Origin: Euptelea pleiosperma
Lineage: Eukaryota; Streptophyta; Magnoliopsida; Ranunculales; Eupteleaceae
NCBI GenBank assembly: GCA_035048495.1
Contig: CM068552.1
Span: forward strand, 25,360,154 to 25,424,153
Length of the DNA stretch: 64,000 nucleotides
Reading direction: 5' to 3'
Positions 22,174-33,417 of the stretch are shown here, one piece after another (the stretch's first letter is position 1; every line of letters begins with the position of its first letter). The translations under genes and the position numbers were made by a program. The notes beneath the pieces were generated by a model that searched no databases, was not told the DNA's origin, and saw only the letters and a program-made list of their open reading frames with translations.

Positions 22174-24135
22174 CAACCCCCAACTAGCATATTGCCAATC
22201 CTTGACAATTACTGTGAAATAAGTGAGCTAAAAAGGGCTTGGCATAATATGGTAGAAAACTTATTTGCATTTCTCAGAAAAACTCCGTTTTGTCAGATTA
22301 TTTCAAGGATTCAAGAAATCATTCACAAATTAGAACTAATCAGCAAAATACAACACTTCTACAAATTGACCTTCAAACAAAAGATTACTCAGACTCAGTG
22401 TGTGTGTGTGTTCAACATCATCCTTATCTGGCAGTAGAAATATCTGGATCTCCTTAGAGACTCTATGCCTCGACCTCAATCCTCACTTGTATACCACTCA
22501 GAAGTAAATCACTCAGAAATAGTTTTATACTTTTCTCTCAAACTATATGTGAGGAGATGAATATGAAAACTGGCAAACATCTCACATATATAGTTCTTGA
22601 ATGGAGGGTATAAGAAGATTTAAGAAGATCTCATGATTGGAATGTCATATCACTTAAAAACGTCGGATCAAACTCTATAATTTCTCTTTTCTCCATTCTC
22701 CATATTTGATAATGCTACAAATCTAGAATTAAATAGGACTTGCATAGGTTGTATTGAGGCTTAGGATAGGTTCAGAAGAGAAGGATATTTTGGTATTCAA
22801 AAATTCTAAAAGGGTATCTCACTATTCTTTGCAACTTTTTCCAAGTGTAGTATTTCCTTGACTTTTCTTCTTTTCTTTTTCCAATTTTTGTATTTTTGGA
22901 TATTGTTCAGAATTCTTTTTCAGATTCTTTTTCCTTTCCTTCTTTCTTTCGGATCATGTTTCTTTTCAGCTTGAACCATTTGTTTTCTTTTCTTTTCTTT
23001 TATTTGTTTCTATCTTTTCATGGTGTACTCATACCAAATACTCTTTGATCCCTCTCAGAAGTAGGTTATCGTATTGAACTCTTTTTGGGATTGGGTTTTT
23101 GGTTTATGGGTTAACAAGAAAAGGTTTTCATCAACAGGCTCAAAAATGGTTTCTAACGGTATAGATGTTAGGGAACCTAAAAGTCTGATTGGTTAGAAAG
23201 ATGGCCTAAATCATTTTCTAGGGTGTGTACTTTCATCTTCGATGTCTCGAATGGATATAAAGAAGGTTCTTTATGTAATAATCCAAATTTGAAGTCGTTC
23301 TGAGTTCCATGACCAAAGCAAAGATTAATTAGATCACTCAATGAAAATATTTGGGGACTAGAAGAATTGTGAGTCATCTTGTGACTCAGAATACTTTTAT
23401 AACCCTCAGAAATAATGAAAAGCTCAAAAGCTCACTGGGTTAGGTCTCTACAATTGTTCTTCTTGGATCTCTAAATACTCTAAACTTTGGATAATTCTGA
23501 CGTTGATATGTGAACATTTTAGCTGAATCTGAGTTTCCAAAGATTTTTCAATTCACTGTAGTAATGTTTGCTTTCAAACTAAATGAAAAGCTAATAAGTG
23601 ATTTTTTAAAATAGACGTCCTTTTCAATAAATAGACTTTTCAGAAACTTTTTACTCATCAAGTCAGGGCATTTTCGAAAATCACATGAAATCATACCCAA
23701 AAACACAAGGTTTCTCTCTCTCTCTCTCTATTTTTTTTTTCAAAAGCAAAACATGAGTTTTGGTAAACACCCACCCCCAACTTAAACACGGCACTGTCCT
23801 CGGTGCTCATGACCGGGACATAAAATGATGAAAAATCGGTAATGATGATGCAAAGATTCAGGGAGGATGTTGCCAAGTCGACATAAACTCGACAGTGTGT
23901 GGTACCTGATTATAGGAAGAATGAATGTACATGCATGTCTAAAGATATCACAGTAATAACAAATGCATGAGACTCATGTACTCTAGGAATACTGAAATTG
24001 CCTTTCCGAAAGCGCTATGTTTTACGTCTTCAGCCAGACATGACATGGGTATATCAAGTACCCCCAACCAGGTTAAAACTCATGGAGACTGAGTGAATCT
24101 GCAGTCTTCCGATTCCAATAGTGGAACAAAGACTG
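22174..24135 (-). other. Athila 3' internal region, copy b
   Basis: Colinear with 17821-19707, including the (GT)n near 22397, the GAGTCATCTTGTGACTC phrase near 23371, and a G-rich minus-strand tract at 23768. There is no coding sequence that I can support. Confidence 0.75.
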
Positions 24136-24825
24136 TTATCCTATCCCTTGTCTAGGTATATCTGTGTAGAACAGGTCTTTCTCAGTGTAAACTGAAAGAA
24201 GTACGGTAAGTGCTCTGAACAGACCTGCAAAAATATTTAGTTCAGCGAGGATGGAGTGAAGCTTCTCAGTAAAAATTGAGAGGAGAGTAGTAGTAGGTCC
24301 TCTGACCATGGTTAGCAAAGCCGCAGACTCATTGAGTCTAGCGGTAATGTATCTAAATGGAGCAGACTCCTGCAGATCAGGAATACCAAAATTGTCTGAC
24401 TCCGACATGAAGTCAGGCTCAAAGTGTTCTAGACACTTACTCTCTACGGCACACGATTTATTGACAACATCGACGTATGGTGGCGGGTCAAAAATGTGGA
24501 CCTCTTCCTCGAGATTTCCTAATGTGAGAAGGATGTTCCAATCCCTGCACTCAATGTGTTTATCCTCGGTGGGAAACGGTAGGTCCAGGGTAGCTGGAAT
24601 CCCATTTTCTAAATACTTGTCAATGGTAGGAATGTCTGCATCCAGTGTAGATGTAGAATCATCAAAGATAGAGATGGATATGGGTATCTCTGTGCTCGGT
24701 GCAGAAGTAGCTGCCTGTAACGGCACCATAGACGAAAACACGGGTTTATCACAATTATTGCACACTCCAAGGGTGGTGGGGACGGTTAAGTCTAGTCCAA
24801 TTGGGATCTTATAGTCAAGACACAT
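24136..24825 (-). CDS. protease-region-derived repeat ORF, second copy (about 230 aa)
   Basis: This paralogue of the ORF at 19708-20487 is 229 codons long and free of stops. Shared parts are CLDYKIPIGLDL at the upstream end, then IPISISIFDDSTS, IECRDWNILLTLGNLEEEV and a common C-terminus VLLSVYTEKDLFY. It lacks about 10 residues of the CAVES segment. The frame probably continued upstream before the inner element inserted at 24847, since the matching sequence resumes at 42799. No ATG supports an independent start. It may be a fusion remnant or a maintained small protein of the non-autonomous family; I cannot tell which. Confidence 0.45.
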   Translation of the reverse strand: MCLDYKIPIGLDLTVPTTLGVCNNCDKPVFSSMVPLQAATSAPSTEIPISISIFDDSTSTLDADIPTIDKYLENGIPATLDLPFPTEDKHIECRDWNILLTLGNLEEEVHIFDPPPYVDVVNKSCAVESKCLEHFEPDFMSESDNFGIPDLQESAPFRYITARLNESAALLTMVRGPTTTLLSIFTEKLHSILAELNIFAGLFRALTVLLSVYTEKDLFYTDIPRQGIG

Positions 24826-24847
24826 CTCAGTGTTATGAATAGCTTCT

Positions 24848-25430
24848 TGAAAGTAGGTTTTTTTTCCGCGTCGTTGGTTACGGAAACCCTAGAATCAACA
24901 AGATTTGTAATGTGATCCGATTATCCTGCAAAATTGATAGATTTGTATAGGGATTCGTGTCGGATGTCGATCCGCACTCGGGGTTAGGAAATGCAGTTTA
25001 TTGGACAGAAAATGACAGAAAATGAGTTAGAATTTGATGGAGGGGTGAGATTGAGCGAAGAGAGTGGATTTTAAAATATTCTTGGATACTTTAGAGAGAG
25101 AAAACTATCACAAGCTACCAAAAAAAAGTAATGAAGGAAATTAAACTAGAACCAATTAAAGCATTTCATTAAAATCAAGAGTTCTTACAATGCTTAGAAA
25201 TAATTCAACTTAAACAATTTAATGCAAAGGATATTCTCCCCTCCTCCTAACCGTCCACCACAACTCTATTATTTTCAAAGAGAATATTCATTCTCTAATT
25301 TTAGCAACTTTCTTTTCTATGTTTTGTTCTTCCCTTTTTGCGAAAATGCCATCCTTATTTTGAAACACAAAGAATAATTTTTTTTTCAAGATTTGAAAAC
25401 TATCTTTCCATTCTTTTATTTCCAAAATCT

Positions 25431-25462
<32 letters not shown>

Positions 25463-26429
25463 GAAGATATTTTCATGGGATGTTATACAACATTCTCCTT
25501 GGAGATCTTTTATTCTCAAACGCCATTTTATATGAGCACCAATATCTACTAAAAATCACAGCCAACCGATTTTCAACAATGCCCTCACATCCATCACACG
25601 TTATGCGGGCCATGCCTTTGTTCTGAGAAATATGAGCGAGGCCATTGGATTCCAAGATGGTGAGACGGATGATTTGATGGTGATCGGATACGAATTATAA
25701 GGTGGATGATCTGCTCGTGATCGGATAGATGGTGATGATCGGATGGATTATCGGACGGTGGAGCTTGGCCAAAGTAGGCCATAGGATCAAGTGATTGAGG
25801 AAAGAGAGGATTGGATGATTTGGATTTGAGAGTAGAGAGAGAATGATGGTTTAGAGAGAGGAGAGATAAAATATTACAAAATAAAGAAGAATTGCTTGCA
25901 GAAGGTCTTGAACCCTGGTCTTTGACTTGGTCTTCTGCATGCTTTACCAAATGAGCAAGTCCTCATCTTGTGTTTAGTTGGTAAGCTTTAATCTCCTTAG
26001 TCTCTTCTTTGAAGGTTTGATTCTCCTTCTCTCTTAGTTATCTCTCAAGCTTTTCTGACTCTCTGGCTCTTCTTGCTCTTGGCCTACATCTTCTTATCCA
26101 TCTTCTTATCCTTAGCCTGTTGGCTCTTTATGCTTTGATCAAAGGCTCTAGCAGTTTAGTTGTGGGCCCACAATCCCTAAAATTCTCCACTTGGGTTTCC
26201 TGTGGCAAAAGAAGAGCATAATGAGACTTAATCAGAACGGCTTTATATCTAGACTTCCAAAAATGCGTTTAATGCATGCAAATATACCATTTCATCCAGA
26301 AGAGTGTGTTCTACGCAATGAAATAGACTCTTACGTAGAAAAGTGGATAATTAGAGCAGTTTTACGTAGGAGAGTGTGATAACGCTTAGAAGATAATAGT
26401 GGAAAATATGCACTTTTAAGCGAATATCA
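24848..26429 (-). repeat. 3' LTR of inner Athila element (1.6 kb)
   Basis: Plus-strand ends are TGAAAGTAGG and AAGCGAATATCA. It matches 41217-42793 base for base over long stretches, the differences being scattered substitutions, T-run length and a 12-bp repeat near 26098. It carries the tRNA-like unit at 25904-25958. Confidence 0.93.
25904..25958 (-). promoter_or_regulatory. tRNA-like Pol III A-box/B-box unit in LTR
   Basis: B-box GGTTCAAGACC (25914-25904, minus) and A-box TTGCTCATTTGG (25958-25947), starts 44 nt apart. Confidence 0.58.
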
Positions 26430-28318
26430 CAACCCCAAACCAGCATATTGCCAATCCTTGGCAATTAGTGCGAAATAAATGAGCTTAAAATGGCTCTGCA
26501 CATGCTGCACACTTTTTCATATTAGCTCAGGAACAATACCGTTCGTCAAATCACTGAATGGATGCAAAAATAGTTACATGCTAGCGAAGAGTTGGAAAGT
26601 TTTGGCAAGACTACAGACAAATAATCATGACCCAGAATAGTCAGACTCTGCGTGTGTGTGTGCTCAACATTCTCATCATCCGACAGTAAAGATTTCCAGA
26701 TCACCTCTAAGTTTTTATGCATCGACCTCAAATCTCACATGTTTAGTGCTCAGAATAGAATCACACAAGAAGGGTTTTCTTCTTTTCTCTCAATTTATAT
26801 GTGAGGAGATGTGTTGATATATGAAAGCAAAGATCTCACATATGTATTATTTAAAGGAAGGACATCTTTAATAGAAAAAGATCTCATGATTGGAATACCA
26901 CTTCACTCAGGAACGTCAGATCAAACTCTATAGCTTCTCCTTCTCCAATCTCCACATTTTATAATCGTGCTATCCTAGAATCAAATAGGACTTTCCTTGG
27001 TTATAATGAGGCTTAGGTCCGGTGTAGAAAAATAAAGGGATACAGGATTTCAAAGATCTTGAGAGGATATCTCTATTTTCTTGTATTTTTTCTGCGATGT
27101 AGCACCATTATCTGGTTCTTTTTCCCTTTTTTTCTTATTTTTCTCTTTTTCTTGATATTTCTGAGACTGCTCAATTTCTTTTCAGCTCTTTTTCATACTT
27201 TCTTTCCATATTTTATTTTCAGCTTGAACCACTTTTACTTTTCTTTTCACGGTATACACACATCAGTTATTCTTTTGTCCATCTCAAAATAAGGATAGCC
27301 AGTCATGCTTCGTATCTGGACTGGGTTTTAGGTTGATGGGTTTACAAAGAAAAGGCTTTTATAGAATGGCTCAAGGGGTTTCTAGTGAAGTATAATTCAG
27401 GTGAGTAAAAAGGCTGAATGGTTCAGAAAATGGCCTAAATCATTTTCTAGGGTTTGCACTATCATGTATACTGTCTTGACTGGATACAGAGAAGGTTCTG
27501 TTGTAGTAATCCAATTTTGATGTCGTTCTGAGTTCCATGATCAAATAAAAGGGTAATGAGATCTCTCAACGAATATTGAGGGCAAGAAGAATAGTGAGTC
27601 ATCTTGTGACTCAAAATTGTTGTATAACCCTCTGAATTGATTAAAGGCTCGAAAGCTCACTGGGTTAGGTCTCCATAATTATTCTCATAGGATCTCCAGA
27701 ATTTCTAAACTTAGGATGACTCTGATATTGATAGTGTACAATTGTGCCGAATATGAGTTTTTCTGAGTTTTCAAACCTGCTGTAGTCACGCTTGACTCGA
27801 CTCGACGCTAACTTTAAACAAAAATTGACATCCTCAATACTGACTTAACAGAGGTTTTTTAGCTAATCAAAGTCAGGGTATTTGACACATTTTTGAAATT
27901 CTAGAAAACTTTTGGTGAACATCGGAAATCACCCCAAAAACAACAAATTTTTTTTTCTTATCAAAATGAAGACATGAGTTTTGGTAAATACCTACCCCCA
28001 ACCAAAATACAGCACCGTCCTCGGTGCTCATGACCGGGACATAAAATGATAAAAAATCAGTGATGATGATTCAAAGGTTCAGGAAGGATGTTACCAAGGC
28101 GGCAGAAACTCGACAGTGTGTGGTACCTGATGATCGGAAGAATGAATGTACCTGCATTTTTAGAGATATAACAGTAATAACAAATGCATGAGACTCATGT
28201 ACTCTAGGAATACCGGAATTGCCTTTCCAAAAATGCTAAGTTTTATGTCTTCAGCCAGACATGACGGGGGTGGCAGGCACCCCCAACCAAGTTGGAGCAC
28301 AGGAGATTGAGTGGATCA
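26430..28318 (-). other. 3' noncoding region of inner Athila element
   Basis: Sequence between the integrase stop and the 3' LTR. It is colinear with the same region of the two non-autonomous copies, including (GT)n near 26650, GAGTCATCTTGTGACTC near 27597 and G-rich minus-strand tracts at 27992 and 28281. I see no env-like ORF. Confidence 0.8.
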
Positions 28319-29239
28319 TCAGTCGACATAGACAGGATCGATGAGATCGATCTCAAAAGTCTGAATGAACAATACGTCAAGTTCATGGAACTGTTTTAGA
28401 CGCTGCCCATTGACCTGAAAAGAGGAGTGATCCTTGGGATCCTCAATAGTGATTGCCCCAAAGGGTGTGACTGCTGTGACCGTATAAGGACCGGTCCACC
28501 TAGATTTCAGTTTCCCAGGGAAGAGATGAAGATGGGAATTATAAACGACCTTCTGTCCTGGATGGAACTCTTTCCTGAGGATGCTCTTGTCATGTATCCA
28601 CTTCATTTTTGCTTTGTAATTCTTGGACAAGTTATAGGCATCATTTCTGAGTTCTTCTAACTCATTCATTTGAAGTTTCCGCTCCTCCCCTGCGGAGTCT
28701 AGGTTGAAGTTGAGCTTCTTAATGGCCCACAAGGCACGATGTTCAATCTCTACCAGTAGATGACAGGGTTTCCCAAAGACGAGACGATAGGGAGACATAT
28801 TGAGTGGTGTCTTGTAGGCGGTTCTGTACGCCCATAAAGCATCGGTGAAACGAGTAGACCAGTCTTTACGTGTGGTATTGACTGTCTTCTCCAAGATCTG
28901 CTTGATCTGACGATTAGAAACCTCTACTTGACCACTAGTCTGCAGATGATAAGCTAGGGCAACCTTGTGGGTTACCCCATACTTTTTCATTAATTTCTTG
29001 AATATCCTATTGCAAAAATGGGTGCCCCCATCACTAATGATGGCCTTAGGGGCACCGAACCGGGCGAATATGAACTCCTTTAGGAATTTGACCACCACTT
29101 TGTGGTCATTGGTCTTGGTGGGAATGGCTTCTATCCATTTGGAGACATAGTCTACCGCAAGGAGAATGTACTCAAAACCATAGGAAACAGGAAACGGGCC
29201 CATGAAGTCAATGCCCCAATTGTCAAAGATTTCATCGAC
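28319..29239 (-). pseudogene. pol: Athila integrase catalytic core and C-terminus
   Basis: The segment after the in-frame TAG at 29240 is open to its natural stop at 28319 (294 codons from the first ATG). It contains the integrase core with all three acidic residues: AVDYVSKW (first Asp), IISDGGTHF (second Asp) and, with exactly 35 residues between, GQVEVSNR (Glu). The motif usually reading YHPQTSGQ is YHLQTSGQ here. A C-terminal [16 protein letters not shown] block is the GPY/F-type module of gypsy integrases. No chromodomain follows, which fits Athila and not a chromovirus. Integrase inserts retroelement cDNA into the genome. This copy is cut off from the rest of pol by the upstream stop. 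Confidence 0.92.
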
Positions 29240-29803
29240 CTAGATGGGAGTGAGGGGCATCATGTTCCTCTGGGAGATGCGGCCTAGATGCTGGCAATTA
29301 GGACAGGTTTTGTTGTAGATATGGGCATTTTTAAATAGTGTGGGCCAGTAGAATCCGCATTGTAGAACTTTTTCTACAGTTTTCTTAATGCTAAAATGAC
29401 CACCACAAGGTTGGTCATGACACGAGGACAAGATATTGAGTTGGTCGGACTCAGGGACACAGAGATGAATGATCTAGTCAGGACAGTATTTATACAAATA
29501 AGGGTCATCCCAAGAGTAGTACTTAACTCTTGCTAGGAATTGGCTTTTGTCCTGTTTTTACCAGTGTGAAGGCATTTCTTCGGTAACAAGGTAGTTGACA
29601 ATATCAGCATACCAGAGATTAACAGAGATAGCGAACAGTTGTTCGTCTGGAAAGGTCTCATGGATGGGCTGGTTGTCGAAGGATGACTCTAAAGTCAGTC
29701 TAGACAGGTGATCAGCCACTACATTCTCGGTTCCTTTCTTGTCCTTAATCTCAAGGTCGAATTCCTGTAGTAATAGAATCCATCGAATTAATCGAGGCTT
29801 GGT
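29240..29803 (-). pseudogene. pol: pol linker and integrase zinc-binding domain, three stops
   Basis: The pol frame continues from RNase H without a frameshift but is interrupted by TAA at 29560-29558, TAG at 29476-29474 and TAG at 29242-29240. Downstream of the RNase H domain it reads the tether [13 protein letters not shown]. Then comes the integrase zinc-binding domain: histidines in SSCHDQPCGGHF and cysteines in TCPNCQHLG form the HHCC set. The two TAG codons fall where glutamine is usual in the family, so they are probably CAG-to-TAG transitions. Confidence 0.88.
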
Positions 29804-30817
29804 TTACTTTTTCGACATGAGATAACAAAGGGCTGCATGATCAGTGTAGACGACCACCTTAGTGGCTAAGAGGTACTGACAAAATTTATCAAGGGCGAAG
29901 ACTACTGCCAAGAGTTCTTTCTTAGTGGTGGAGTAGTTCATTTGGGCAGAGTTAAGAGTTTTGCTTGCATAATAAATCACGTGTGACCTTTTGTCAACTC
30001 TCTGCCCGAGAACAGCTCTTAACGCGTAGTCGGAAGCATCGCACATTACCTCAAAAGGTAGAGTCCAATCCGGGGGACGGATAATGGGTGCAGTAGTGAG
30101 CTCAGATTTGAGACGCTCAAATGCCTTGACACAGTCAGCATTAAAGTCGAAAGGACTATCTTTAGCCAAAAGATGGGACAGAGGTCGAGCAATTTGAGAA
30201 AAGTCCTTTATGAATCGCCGATAGAATCCTCCGTGTCCCAAAAAGGATCGGATGTCACGCACGGATTTAGGAATGGGCAAGGTCGAGATGATATCGATTT
30301 TAGCTTTGTCGACCTCAATGCCCTGATGGGAAATGACATGTCCCAGAACTATGCCTTTCTTCACCATGAAGTGGCATTTCTCCCAATTGAGGACAAGTCG
30401 CTTGTCCTGACAGCGTTGAAGTACAAGCCCTAGATGGTTCAGACAGTCATAAAAGGATGACCCAAAAATTGAGAAGTCGTCCATAAAGACTTCGAGGAAT
30501 CTTTCCACCATGTCAGAGAATATGCTCATCATACACCGTTGAAAGGTCGCGGGTGCATTACAGAGGCCAAAGGGCATGCGCTTGTAGGCAAAAGTGCCAA
30601 AGGGACAGGTGAAAGTTGTCTTCTCATGATTCTCAGGGGCGATGGGTATTTGATTATACCCAGAGTAACCATCAAGGAAGCAGTAATAAGAGTGACATGC
30701 TAGTCTCTCCAACATCTGGTCTATGAACGGTAATGGAAAATGGTCCTTCCTAGTGTTGGTGTTGAGTCGTCTATAATCGATGCAGACTCTCCACCCTTTC
30801 TTCAGGCGCTGGGTGAC
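29804..30817 (-). pseudogene. pol: Athila reverse transcriptase core and RNase H
   Basis: The frame is open from the insertion junction at 30817 to a TAA at 29806-29804. RT motifs in order are GWRVCIDYRRLN, FLDGYSGYNQI, TFACP-type TFTCPFGTFAYKRMPFGLCNAPATF, the catalytic VFMDDFSIFG (FMDD at about 30473-30487), and LGHVIS. RNase H follows with CDASDYALRAVLGQ (first Asp), KELLAVVFALDKF (Glu) and VVYTDHAALCYL (Asp). This enzyme copies the element RNA into DNA in the cytoplasmic particle. The N-terminal end of RT lies beyond the solo LTR at 30818-33412 and is in the same frame. All catalytic residues are present, but the TAA would truncate the protein. Confidence 0.93.
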
Positions 30818-33412
30818 TGAAAGTTGAATTTTTTCGCGTCGTTGGATTCGAAAACCCTAACTTCAACACATTTTGTAATTATCCGAGACTAAATTCCTGC
30901 AAAATTTGAGATTTTTGTGTAGCAGTTTTGTGTCGGATGTCGATCCGCACTCGGGGTTAGTGTGCGCGATTCAAGGTCATAAAAATGATGGGATTTGCTA
31001 GAAATTATGGTGGGACGAGAGTGGTGAGAGAGGATTAAAACAAGCTTTTTGAATTTAGAGAAATTATTATTAATCAATAACAACATAAATAAATAAAAAA
31101 TCAAAATAGAATTTATTCATCAAGTTAACTTCAATTCCAATATTTTTATAAAAAAAATAGATATAAAAATTAACCTAGAAAGCAAGAAATTGCTAAGGTA
31201 GAGAGAGAAAGAGATTGAAAGGAAGAGAGAGAGCTGGAGAGAAGGTGCGGCCTCTTTGATGGAACACAAAGAAGAGATGAGAGATCAGGATGCTTACTAA
31301 GTTGCCGATCTTTTTGTTGCCAAAATAGTGAGGGAATTAGCGGAATGAATAGGCCTCGGAGTGTGACGAGGGCGATAAAGTGGGAGGTTGCTGGTGTTGA
31401 GATGAGCACCTTGCTGGTTCGGCCAGCAAAGGTATGGCAAGCTGGAGGAACGGTGGAGAACAAGGCTGCACACACCAGCAAGAGAGGAAGGTGCAGGCCG
31501 TGCTGTGGTGCATCTGCTGGTGGCGCTAGTGACAATGGGATCGCCGGTAAAAAGGCTGGGCGGTGGAACAGGGTAGGGGCGGCTTGGTGATCCAAAGGAG
31601 AGGAACCTAACGGTTTCCTCCCTCCTTCACTTCTCTTCTTCTCTCCCTCTTTTCTGCTTTTCTTCTTTTATTTTTCTATTTTTTATTTTTTTTATTTTGC
31701 AAGAAGGAGATGAAGACGGTTTTTGAAAGAGGGGGAGGAGATCATTGGTCTGCAAACATGGAGGATAGACAGCCTTCTAAGAGTGGAGCGATTGGGATCG
31801 TTCTTCAATGGAGGGAGGCGGCTTGGAGCAATGGAGACTGGGGCAGTTTTGGTGATTGCAGGTTTTCGCCGGTATACTTGGCTGCATATGCAGTGGCTAC
31901 GAGGCGCACCAGTCAAGACGGAAGAAGCTAATGGCTTCTCTTTGAGTGAAGGAGGATGGGTTGTAGGTGCTAGTGTTGCTGCTTGCAACACCAGCAGGTC
32001 GTTCACGATGACGAGGGGCAGCAAGGAGAAGGGGTTGGTGCTAGAGGAGATCAGCGATGGGATTGGAGAGTGGAGAAGAGAGATAGCGTGGAGATGAGTT
32101 GGGGGTGAAGATGGAGGCGACAGCATGGAGAGAGATCGGTTGGGGAGAGAATGGCAGCAAGGAGATGGTGGAGAGGCCGTTCAAAAGCAGCAAAAGTGAT
32201 GGTGGTGGAGCTCTTGATCAGCCAGAGTTGTAGCCTGCAACTCCGGCAACAACTTGGTGAAGATGAAGAAGATGAAAAAGAAGAATAAGAAAGGAGGAGG
32301 AAGATGGGGCCAAAGAAGAGGGGAAAACGTGGGGAAGGGTTTTGGGGAAGGATTGGAAGAGATTGGAGGGGGATTAGGGTTCCAACGAACCCTTCTCTTC
32401 CCTTTAAAAAGCTTCCCTATTTCCTTTAATGGAAATAGGGTATTTTTCAAAAATAAAAAAATAAGAAAAATAATTTTTTCTTTGGGGAATTTCACCATTT
32501 AGTGGACCCCTCATTTTTTAAAATTTAATTGAAATTATTTTGAAATTCACGGGATCCACTAAATGGTCGGACAGCGGGTCGATGATGATGGGCCCGGCTA
32601 CTGGCCCACATGGATTGATGATGTCCATTGTCTCACAAGATGATGTGACAGACAATCTGATGGCGATCGGATGGATGGTGACTTGATTGGGACCTAGATT
32701 GGTAGATCGACGGATCTAGAGAGATCCAACGGTCCGGTGGAAGATCCAACGGTCAGAAAGCTAAGAGAGATGAGACAGAGCCAATGGGCAGGAGTTCTGG
32801 GGTTAGGTCAGTAGATTCGAGGATCGAGAGATGAAGAGAGAGAGAATAAGGAGAGACGAGAGAGAAAATATCAAAAAATGGAGATAAAAGTATTGGCAGA
32901 GGGTCTGGAACCCTGGTCTTCACTGTGACCATCCTCAGGCTTCTCCAGTAGAGTAGACTATCATTCTTTGCTGACTCATGTGGCTTTAAACGCTTTGGTC
33001 TGTCTCTTGGTCATTGGCTCTCCTGCTCTCTTCGTTCTTTGGGCCGGCTTTTTGGTCCTCTTATTCAGCCCATATTTGGCCCATATCTTCTAGTCATAGC
33101 ATGTGGGCTCTTTAAGCTTTGATAATGGGCTTTCCTGATCGATGTGGGCTCGCAAGTCTCGAGAATTGTCCATCGGGGTTTCCTGCGACAGAAGAAGCGT
33201 GTAATGAGACTCTATCAGAATGACTTCATGTCTAGACTTCCAAAAATGTGTTTAATGCATGCAAATATACCATTTCATCCAGAAAAGTGTGTTCTACGCA
33301 ACAAAAGAGACTCTTACGTAGAAAAGTAGATAAATAGAGCATTTTAACGTAGGAGAGTGTGAAAACGCTTAGAAGATAACAGTGAAAAATATGCACTTTT
33401 AAGCGAATATCA
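30818..33412 (-). mobile_element. Athila-type solo LTR (2.6 kb) inserted in RT
   Basis: Plus-strand ends are TGAAAGTTGAATTT and AAGCGAATATCA. The target duplication GTGAC is at 30813-30817 and 33413-33417. It lies in the same orientation as the host element. Its U3 part (32500-33412) is the reverse complement of the subfamily seen at 314-1265 and 36144-37090. It holds the hairpin at 32415-32440 and the tRNA-like unit at 32902-32956. The many G-rich open frames are not genes. Confidence 0.95.
32902..32956 (-). promoter_or_regulatory. tRNA-like Pol III unit in solo LTR
   Basis: B-box-like GGTTCCAGACC (32912-32902, minus) and A-box position CTACTCTACTGG (32956-32945), starts 44 nt apart. Confidence 0.5.
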
Positions 33413-33417
33413 GTGAC

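Noticed and set aside
25393..25950. Frames repeated at 25393-25950 and 41591-42327
   Set aside because: Their near-identity reflects the two LTRs of one element, not a duplicated gene.
28427..28660. Plus-strand frames antisense to integrase and RT (28427-28660, 28965-29287, 30173-30433)
   Set aside because: Shadows of the conserved pol frame on the other strand.
33232..33417. Apparent C-terminal extension of the protease/RT frame
   Set aside because: It is read-through into the inserted solo LTR; the true RT continues at 30817.
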